Assembly: GCA_002403415.1 (NCBI GenBank)
Contig: DHHS01000041.1
Span: 27,557-47,641 of the forward strand
Origin: Sphingomonas sp. UBA4766
Lineage (GTDB): Bacteria; Pseudomonadota; Alphaproteobacteria; Sphingomonadales; Sphingomonadaceae
Direction: 5' to 3'
DNA length: 20,085 nucleotides
Within the stretch, counting starts at the first letter, position 1. Every line of letters starts with the position of its first letter. This document shows positions 14,482-20,085 of the stretch, piece by piece. The position numbers and the translations under genes were made by a program. The notes beneath the pieces were generated by a model. It was given only the letters and a program-made list of their open reading frames with translations. It was not told where the DNA came from and did not search any database.

Positions 14482-15402
14482 TCATGCCTCGGGCAGGAAG
14501 TCCGGGACCGACAGGTAACGCTCGCCCGTGTCGTAGCTAAAGCCCAGCACCCGCGCGCTGCTGGGCAGGTCGGGCAGTTTCTGGGCAATCGCAGCGAGCG
14601 TCGCGCCCGAACTGATCCCGACCAGCATCCCTTCCTCGCGCGCGGCGCGGCGGGCCATGTCTTTTGCCGCATCGCCCGACACTGCAATCACGCCGTCGAT
14701 GGCGCTGGTGTGAAGGTTGAGCGGAAGGAAGCCCGCGCCAATCCCCTGAATCGGATGGGGTCCGGGCGTACCGCCCGAAATGACGGGCGATGCCTCGGGC
14801 TCGACTGCATAGACTTTCAGCATCGGCCAAACCGCTTTCAGCGTTTCGGCAACGCCGGTTATGTGCCCCCCGGTGCCCACGCCAGTAATGACCGCATCAA
14901 GCCCGGTCTCGGCGAAGTCGGCGAGAATCTCCTGCGCGGTGGTGCGGACATGGACGTCGATATTGGCGGGGTTTTCGAATTGTTGCGGCATCCAGGCACC
15001 GGGCGTTGCCTCTACCAGCGCCACCGCGCGTTCGATTGCGCCCTTCATCCCCTTTTCGCGGGGCGTGAGATCAAAAGTCGCGCCATAGGCCAGCATCAGC
15101 CGCCGCCGTTCGATCGACATGCTCTCGGGCATAACCAGCACAAGCTTGTATCCCTTGACCGCCGCCACCATCGCAAGGCCAACGCCGGTGTTGCCGCTGG
15201 TCGGCTCGATAATCGTGCCTCCGGGTTTCAGCGCGCCCGATGCTTCCGCCGCCTCGATCATCGCGAGTGCAATCCGGTCCTTGATAGACCCGCCGGGGTT
15301 CGATCGTTCGGACTTGATCCAGACATCGGCATGGGGAAACAGCCGGGCCATGCGGATATGCGGCGTGTTGCCGATCGTCTCCAGAATCGAATGCGCTTTC
15401 AT
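14482..15402 (-). CDS. cysK: Cysteine synthase (O-acetylserine sulfhydrylase)
   Basis: A 306-residue PLP enzyme that makes cysteine from O-acetylserine and sulfide. Family signatures are all present: IGNTPHIRM (10-18), SNPGGSIKDR with PLP lysine Lys41, TSGNTG (68-73) for the substrate loop, GVGTGGHITG for phosphate binding, GISSGAT, and DTGERYLS at the C-terminus. Length is typical of CysK. The related CysM and cystathionine beta-synthase families are less likely given the length and C-terminus. The frame extends upstream inside the MFS gene, but the ATG at 15402 is the family start. It lies one base after the MFS stop (TGACATG), so the two are in one transcript and probably translationally coupled. 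Confidence 0.93.
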   Translation of the reverse strand: MKAHSILETIGNTPHIRMARLFPHADVWIKSERSNPGGSIKDRIALAMIEAAEASGALKPGGTIIEPTSGNTGVGLAMVAAVKGYKLVLVMPESMSIERRRLMLAYGATFDLTPREKGMKGAIERAVALVEATPGAWMPQQFENPANIDVHVRTTAQEILADFAETGLDAVITGVGTGGHITGVAETLKAVWPMLKVYAVEPEASPVISGGTPGPHPIQGIGAGFLPLNLHTSAIDGVIAVSGDAAKDMARRAAREEGMLVGISSGATLAAIAQKLPDLPSSARVLGFSYDTGERYLSVPDFLPEA

Positions 15403-15403
15403 G

Positions 15404-16678
15404 TCAGGCGGGCTCCATGGCTTTGGCCTCATCAGCTGAGGCGGGGGGATCAAAACTGCGCGCGTGGCGGATGCTGGGGAAAAGATAGGCCCAGAGCAGC
15501 GTGACGACAATCGCGCCCCCGCCGCCGATCACCACCGCGCCGACCGGGCCGAGCGCAGCGGCAAGGAAGCCCGACTCCGCCTCTCCCAGTTCGTTCGAGG
15601 CCGAGATAGTAAGCTGTGAAACCGCGCCCACACGCCCACGCTTCTCATCGGGGGTGTGGAGCTGGATGAGCGACTGGCGGATATAGACCGACACCATGTC
15701 AGCCGCCCCCGCCACCGCGAGTGCGATCACGCTGACCCACATCAGCGTCGATACGCCGAAAATCACGGTCGCGGTGCCATAAATGATGACCGCCATCAGC
15801 ATCTTGCGGCCGACGTCGTATTTGATCGGGCGCACCGAAAACAACAGCGCGACGATGGTCGCCCCAGCGGCGGGCGCGGCACCCAGGATCGCGAGGCCCT
15901 GCGGCCCGACGCGCAAGATGTCGGCGGCGTAAATGGGAAGCAGCGCGGTGGTGCCGGCTAGGAACACCGCGAACAGATCAAGCGTGATCGTGCCAAGCAC
16001 CAGCTTGTTTTGCCCGACATAGGCGAGCCCGTCGATAATCTGGCGGATCGGATGCGCCTTGCCCGCGACAATGCTGCGCGGGACCGGCCCGATCGTCATC
16101 AGCGCGACCAGCCCGATCCCGAACAGCGCGGTCGCCAGCGCATAGGCCCCGTAAGGGGCGGCGGCATAGGCAATCCCGCCAATCGCCGGGCCAATGATGG
16201 TGCCGACTTGCCATGAGATTGAGCTGAGCGCGATGGCCGTGGGCAACACCTCGCGCGGGACCAGATTGGCGCCGAGCGCCCCAAAGGCCGGCCCACCGAA
16301 GGCCCGCCCCAACCCCAGCGCCACCGCGACGCTGAACAGGATCGGCAGCGAAATCGCCTCCGAATAAGTCGCCACCGCCAGCGTCAGCGCGCACAAAAGC
16401 TGCAACATCGCCGTTCCGCGCACGATGAAGCGCCGGTCGAAACGGTCGGCGACCCAACCGGTGATCGGCGTGGTCAGGAACAGCGGTAAAAACTGGAGCA
16501 GGCCGATCAACCCCAATTGTGCGGCGGCCGCGCTAGGCGTCATGGTGGCGCGCGCGATCGTATAGGTTTGCCAGCCGATCACGATAATCATCGCGTTCTG
16601 CGCGATCGTCAGCGTAAATCGCGCAATCCAATAAGCGCGATACGCCGGGATGCGGAACGGATGGGGTGCGGCGGTCAC
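15404..16678 (-). CDS. Major facilitator superfamily transporter (MFS_3/EntS-like)
   Basis: A 424-residue inner-membrane protein with many hydrophobic segments, about twelve by eye. GWVADRFDRR at 74-83 is the MFS motif A loop between the second and third helices. The overall pattern, including RFTLTIAQNAMIIVIGWQ and GRAFGGPAFGALGANLVPRE, fits the MFS_3/EntS-like exporter group, which uses the proton gradient. The substrate is unknown. The start is a GTG at 16678, with a -10-like CTAAGA seven bases upstream and no good Shine-Dalgarno. cysK follows after one base, which raises the possibility of export of a cysteine-pathway compound. That is inference from position only. Confidence 0.85.
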   Translation of the reverse strand: MTAAPHPFRIPAYRAYWIARFTLTIAQNAMIIVIGWQTYTIARATMTPSAAAAQLGLIGLLQFLPLFLTTPITGWVADRFDRRFIVRGTAMLQLLCALTLAVATYSEAISLPILFSVAVALGLGRAFGGPAFGALGANLVPREVLPTAIALSSISWQVGTIIGPAIGGIAYAAAPYGAYALATALFGIGLVALMTIGPVPRSIVAGKAHPIRQIIDGLAYVGQNKLVLGTITLDLFAVFLAGTTALLPIYAADILRVGPQGLAILGAAPAAGATIVALLFSVRPIKYDVGRKMLMAVIIYGTATVIFGVSTLMWVSVIALAVAGAADMVSVYIRQSLIQLHTPDEKRGRVGAVSQLTISASNELGEAESGFLAAALGPVGAVVIGGGGAIVVTLLWAYLFPSIRHARSFDPPASADEAKAMEPA

Positions 16679-16685
16679 GCCGTTG

Positions 16686-16714
16686 TCTTAGGGCAGTGGA
16701 GCCGTAAGCTGCAA
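16686..16714 (-). promoter_or_regulatory. Predicted promoter of the MFS-cysK unit giving a leaderless transcript
   Basis: On the minus strand, TTGCAG (16714-16709) and CTAAGA (16691-16686) are separated by 17 bp. Seven bases then lead to the GTG start at 16678. Spacing and -10 sequence match the hisI promoter closely. The 139-bp divergent region to the DUF885 gene otherwise shows nothing I can name. Confidence 0.5.
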
Positions 16715-16817
16715 TCAGCCTTTGCTTGGGGGCTATTGGGGATTTGCTTTCAGGCTGGAACCGCGCGAACCAACCTGTCAGGGGTCGCAAACACGATTCG
16801 GCATTGGGGTAGAGGAA

Positions 16818-18566
16818 ATGCGCAAGAATTGGCTCGTGATGGTCGCCGCCGCGATGTTGGCGGGATGCGGTGCAGCGCCAGAAGTTGGCGGTAACGTCAC
16901 GCTGCCCCCCGCCGCCGCGCGCCCGACCGATTGGGCACAGTTTCGCGACCGGTTCATCGCCACCTGGTTCAAGCTTGATCCCGCCAATGCCGTCTATCAA
17001 GGCAAGCATGAATTTGACGGCCAATTGCCCGATTGGAGTACCGCCGGTCTCAAACGGCAGAGCGATTTCCTGCGCGATGCGATTGTCGAGGCCAAACGCT
17101 TTGATGCGGCCGAGCTGAGCGAAGCGGACCGGTTTGAGCGGCAATATCTGATCAAAGTGGCTGAGGGGAAGCTGTTTTGGCTTGACGATGCCGACCAGCC
17201 ACATCGCAACCCGGCTTATTATGTGACGGGAGGACTTGATCCCAACGTCTATATCGCGCGGCCCTATGCCGACAAGGCAACCCGGATGCGCGCGATGATC
17301 GGCTTTTTCGATCAGATTCCGACCGCTGCCAAAAACATCCGCGCCAATTTGAAAGTGCCGATGCCCGCAAGCTTTGTGACTTACGGCGTCAATGCGTTTC
17401 GCGGGTTTGCGGATTTTTATGCAGGCGATGCGCGCAAAGCCTTTGCCGATGTGAGCGACACAGCCCTGCAAGCCCGGTTTGCGGCCAGTTCGGCCAAGGC
17501 CGCCGCCGCGATGAAGGAGATTGCCGATTGGCTGGAGGGGGAGCGGCCGCGCGCCACCACCGACTATGCGCTGGGCGCCGAACGGTTTCAGCGGATGCTC
17601 TGGGCGACCGAAATGGTCGATATGCCGCTCGCGCTGCTAGAACGGTTGGGCGAATCCGACCTGAAGGCCAATCAGGAAGCCCTGGCGGAGGCCTGCACCC
17701 TGTTCGCGCCGGGGCAGCCAATCGCGGCCTGTATCGCGCGGATGAATGCTAACAAACCCGCGGGTGGTCCCGTGGCGGAGGCACGGCGGCAAATCCCGAT
17801 GCTGCGCGCGTTCGTCGAAAAGGCGGGCCTCATTACCATTCCGGGCACCGAAGCCGCGCTGGTCGAGGAAAGCCCGCCTTATAACCGGCAGAATTCAGCT
17901 TATATCGATCCGCCGGGGCCGTTCGATAAGGGCATTCCGTCAGTCTATTACATCTCGCCGCCCGACCCAAGCTGGCCCAAGGCGGTGCAGGACGGCTTTG
18001 TGCCGGGCAAGCAGGATTTGCTGTTCACCTCGGTCCATGAAGTGATGCCGGGGCATTTCGTGCACTTCCTCCACGCGAACCGCTCGCCGTCGATTTTTGG
18101 CCGGTTGTTCGTGGGCTATGCCTATGCCGAGGGGTGGGCGCATTATACCGAACAGATGATGTGGGATGCGGGACTGAACAAGGGCGATCCCGAAACGCAT
18201 ATCGGCCAGCTGGCCAATGCATTGCTGCGCAATTGCCGTTTTCTGGCGGCGATCAAGCTGCACGCGGGTGGTGAAAGCCAGCAATCAATCGAATCGATGT
18301 TCCGCAACCAATGTTACCAGGATGAGGGCACCGCCAAGCAGCAAGCGGCGCGCGGAACCTATGATCCGGCCTATCTCAACTATACGCTGGGCAAGCTGAT
18401 GATCCTTGCGCTGCGGCGCGATTGGGAAGCCAAACAGGGCGGCAAGGCCAATCCGAAGGGATTTCATGACGCGTTTCTGCGCTATGGCGGCCCGCCGGTC
18501 CCGCTGGTGCGCCAGGCGATGATGGGGGAGGCGCGACCGAGTGCCTTTGGCATTGATCCGAAATAA
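16818..18566 (+). CDS. DUF885-family metallopeptidase-like lipoprotein
   Basis: A 582-residue exported protein. A signal peptide (MRKNWLVMVAAAMLAGC) ends in lipobox LAGC with Cys17 as lipidation site. The body belongs to the DUF885 family, common and multi-copy in sphingomonads and xanthomonads. HEVMPGH at 407-413 is the HExxPGH signature expected to bind zinc, and EGWAHYTEQ from Glu438 supplies a further ligand. A peptidase role in the periplasm is inferred from these motifs, and the substrate is unknown. The frame is open upstream to 16722, but the ATG at 16818 begins the signal peptide and has AGAGGA just before it. A 16-bp tandem duplication spans the stop codon. The small WYL-like gene follows after 92 bp. 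Confidence 0.88.
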   Translation: MRKNWLVMVAAAMLAGCGAAPEVGGNVTLPPAAARPTDWAQFRDRFIATWFKLDPANAVYQGKHEFDGQLPDWSTAGLKRQSDFLRDAIVEAKRFDAAELSEADRFERQYLIKVAEGKLFWLDDADQPHRNPAYYVTGGLDPNVYIARPYADKATRMRAMIGFFDQIPTAAKNIRANLKVPMPASFVTYGVNAFRGFADFYAGDARKAFADVSDTALQARFAASSAKAAAAMKEIADWLEGERPRATTDYALGAERFQRMLWATEMVDMPLALLERLGESDLKANQEALAEACTLFAPGQPIAACIARMNANKPAGGPVAEARRQIPMLRAFVEKAGLITIPGTEAALVEESPPYNRQNSAYIDPPGPFDKGIPSVYYISPPDPSWPKAVQDGFVPGKQDLLFTSVHEVMPGHFVHFLHANRSPSIFGRLFVGYAYAEGWAHYTEQMMWDAGLNKGDPETHIGQLANALLRNCRFLAAIKLHAGGESQQSIESMFRNQCYQDEGTAKQQAARGTYDPAYLNYTLGKLMILALRRDWEAKQGGKANPKGFHDAFLRYGGPPVPLVRQAMMGEARPSAFGIDPK

Positions 18567-18586
18567 CCGGGATCCGAATTAACCGG
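18555..18586. repeat. 16-bp tandem duplication across the DUF885 stop codon
   Basis: Two adjacent units, GATCCGAAATAACCGG at 18555-18570 and GATCCGAATTAACCGG at 18571-18586, differ at one base. The first encodes the last residues Asp-Pro-Lys and the stop; the second is the same sequence shifted into another frame. This looks like a small duplication by slippage. Confidence 0.75.
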
Positions 18587-18621
18587 CTCGGCGCTTTACC
18601 AAATTGACCTGCGTTTGCGCC

Positions 18622-18650
18622 TTGCTGCGGCGCGACAACCGGCCATATGA
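18622..18650 (+). promoter_or_regulatory. Possible promoter of the WYL-like gene
   Basis: TTGCTG at 18622-18627 and ATATGA at 18645-18650 are 17 bp apart, and the preferred ATG at 18659 is eight bases after the -10 box. The hexamers are weaker than those of hisI. An alternative -35-like TTGACC at 18604 has no -10 partner at the right distance. Confidence 0.3.
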
Positions 18651-18658
18651 CAGGGCGT

Positions 18659-18988
18659 ATGACGTCGAGCGATTCAGATGGGCCGACCGGGCCGGTGCCA
18701 ACGATTTTGGAGGCGATTGTCCGTCGTCGCTGTATCGGTGTGATCTATAACCGCCAGCACGTCGTCATCGCGCCGCACATCCTCTATACCCGACATGGCG
18801 AGCTGCACGTCGATGCGGTCGCGGTGGAGCGCGATGGCAAGCCGCCGCGCGAGCTGAAGATCGGCACTTACCGGCTGAGCGGGCTGGGCGACATCACCGC
18901 AACCGACCGCGATTTTTTCGCGGTCGCCGAGTTCGATCCCTCTGCCGAACGCTATCGGGGGGAAACCTTGTTGGCGGTGGAGCGGTAG
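18659..18988 (+). CDS. Small WYL-domain-like protein of unknown function
   Basis: A 109-residue protein. After a short polar N-terminus it reads like a lone WYL-type fold: ILEAIVRRRCIGVIYN, VVIAPHILYTRHGELHV, and KPPRELKIGTYRLSGLGDI. The order of AI-RR-Y, P-H-L and LK-YRL elements matches WYL domains, which bind nucleic acid or ligands in many regulators, but there is no helix-turn-helix attached. No function can be assigned. An in-frame ATG at 18647 is also possible. I prefer 18659, which has AGGG three bases upstream and sits suitably after a weak promoter. The gene ends 12 bp before the convergent uvrD-like gene. Confidence 0.72.
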   Translation: MTSSDSDGPTGPVPTILEAIVRRRCIGVIYNRQHVVIAPHILYTRHGELHVDAVAVERDGKPPRELKIGTYRLSGLGDITATDRDFFAVAEFDPSAERYRGETLLAVER

Positions 18989-19000
18989 CGCGCCACGCGT

Positions 19001-20085
19001 TCAGCCAAGGCTCACAAAACTGTCGATCACCCGCTTGCGTCCCGCGCCCTCAAAATCGATTTCCAGCTTGTTCCCCTCGATCAGCGCGATCAGGCCATAG
19101 CCGAATTTCTGGTGGAACACGCGCATGCCAATGCTCAGGTCGCCGCGCCCCTTGTTGCCCAGGCTGACCGCACTGGCGCGCGATTCCAAGACGCGGGCCG
19201 ACTCGCGCACAAAACTGGTGCCGGGGCCCGCCGCGCGTTGCCAGCCGGGGCCGCGCCCGGTGCCGCGCGCGACATCGGCGAAGGGATCGGCGCGCTCGGA
19301 CCAATTGGCACGCCACAGGCTTTCGCCGCCCGCCATGCTGGTCTCCGACTCGATATGCGGGGCTGGCAATTCGCCGACAAAGCGGCTGGGGATGCTCGAC
19401 GTCCATTGACCGTAAATGCGCCGGTTGGCGGCATGAAGGATGGTCGCACGCCGCCGCGCGCGCGTGATCGCGACATAGGCAAGGCGGCGCTCCTCTTCCA
19501 GGCTCGCCGTGCCACCCTCGTCGAGCGCGCGTTGCGAGGGGAATAGCCCTTCCTCCCATCCGGGCAGGAACACGGTGTCGAACTCCAGCCCCTTGGCGGC
19601 GTGGATGGTCATGATCGTGACCTTTGCCTCGCCCGCATTTGCGTCATTGTCCATCACCAGGCTGACATGTTCGAGGAACGCGCCAAGCGTTTCATATTCC
19701 TCCATCGCGCGCACCAGTTCGGCCAGATTTTCCAGCCGCCCCGACGCCTCCACCGATTTTTCGGCCTGAAGCGCGCCCGTGTAGCCGCTTTCGTCAAGGA
19801 TTTGCCGCGCCAGTTCGGGGTGAGGAAGCTCGGCTGCCAGTCGCCGCCAGCGCGCGAGGTCACCGACCAAATTGCCAAGGCTCCGCCGTGCCTGCGGGGT
19901 CAATTCATCACTGTCGAGGATGCGTGCGGCCGCGTTCAACAGTGGCAGGCCGCTCGCACGCGCGAGCATATGGAGCTTCGCCACCGCCTTGTCGCCCAGT
20001 CCGCGTTTCGGCACGTTGATGATGCGTTCAAACGCAAGGTCATCGGCGCTTTGGTGCACGATCCGCAGATAGGCGAGCGCGTCGC
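19001..20085 (-). CDS. uvrD: UvrD/PcrA-type ATP-dependent DNA helicase, C-terminal about 361 residues, cut by the window edge
   Basis: The frame is open to the right edge and encodes the C-terminal half of a superfamily 1A helicase that unwinds DNA 3'-5' in excision repair, mismatch repair or replication restart. DDLAFERIINVPKRGLGD is typical of domain 2B. MTIHAAKGLEFDTVFLPGWE is helicase motif V, and EEERRLAYVAITRARRR is motif VI. A linker of about 100 residues then leads to VFHQKFGYGLI-IEGNKLEIDF, the Tudor-like C-terminal module of PcrA/UvrD. The N-terminal Walker A and B parts are off the edge, so completeness cannot be judged. PcrA and UvrD names are used interchangeably for this group. 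Confidence 0.92.
   Translation of the reverse strand, partial: DALAYLRIVHQSADDLAFERIINVPKRGLGDKAVAKLHMLARASGLPLLNAAARILDSDELTPQARRSLGNLVGDLARWRRLAAELPHPELARQILDESGYTGALQAEKSVEASGRLENLAELVRAMEEYETLGAFLEHVSLVMDNDANAGEAKVTIMTIHAAKGLEFDTVFLPGWEEGLFPSQRALDEGGTASLEEERRLAYVAITRARRRATILHAANRRIYGQWTSSIPSRFVGELPAPHIESETSMAGGESLWRANWSERADPFADVARGTGRGPGWQRAAGPGTSFVRESARVLESRASAVSLGNKGRGDLSIGMRVFHQKFGYGLIALIEGNKLEIDFEGAGRKRVIDSFVSLG

Noticed and set aside
18617..18633. Inverted repeat GCGCC-N7-GGCGC after the DUF885 gene as a terminator
   Set aside because: The stem is only five pairs and no T-run follows. Such repeats are common in GC-rich DNA.

Overview
The window is GC-rich, almost fully coding on both strands, and looks like chromosomal DNA of an alphaproteobacterium, most likely a sphingomonad. 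This rests on gene content (korAB, an RppH with the N-terminal PYRPCAG stretch, a SleB-type cell wall hydrolase, a DUF885 lipoprotein, purF beside hisI) and on promoter-like sites with a CTAAAG/CTAAGA type -10 box close to that described for alphaproteobacteria such as Caulobacter. No search was possible, so the assignment is by recognition only. I see no tRNA or rRNA gene, insertion sequence, CRISPR array, phage gene or attachment site. No gap between genes exceeds about 140 bases.

Layout. (1) 1-1058, minus: an HSL-family esterase followed by the start of rppH (off the left edge), joined by a GTGA overlap. (2) 1112-2011, plus: a histone-deacetylase-family amidohydrolase. (3) 2097-7638, plus: korA-korB-photolyase-CFA-family methyltransferase, closely packed and probably one operon. 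(4) 7628-9834, minus: purF then a short-chain dehydrogenase whose end overlaps the methyltransferase gene. (5) 9957-10816, plus: hisI and a small cysteine-rich lipoprotein joined by an ATGA overlap. (6) 10863-13099, plus: a LiuR-like MerR regulator and a long-type acyl-CoA dehydrogenase. (7) 13096-16678, minus: an MFS transporter, cysK and a SleB-type hydrolase. (8) 16818-18988, plus: a DUF885 metallopeptidase-like lipoprotein and a small WYL-like protein. (9) 19001 to the right edge, minus: the C-terminal half of a UvrD/PcrA helicase.

How the genes work together. Most are housekeeping: purine and histidine synthesis, cysteine synthesis, RNA decapping, DNA repair, acyl-CoA oxidation. The most coherent functional group is the korAB-phr-methyltransferase run. 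It puts a light-driven DNA repair enzyme next to a lipid methyltransferase, a pairing also found in the singlet-oxygen (sigmaE-ChrR) response of Rhodobacter. The methyltransferase lacks two residues that bind bicarbonate in true cyclopropane synthases. The regulator and acyl-CoA dehydrogenase pair looks like an autoregulated catabolic unit.

The main non-gene signals are a set of promoter-like sites placed so that transcription would begin at or within a base or two of the start codon (hisI, the MerR gene, the MFS gene, perhaps the WYL-like gene), and a 16-bp tandem duplication across the stop codon of the DUF885 gene. I do not see a clear undescribed multigene system; the window is mostly ordinary.
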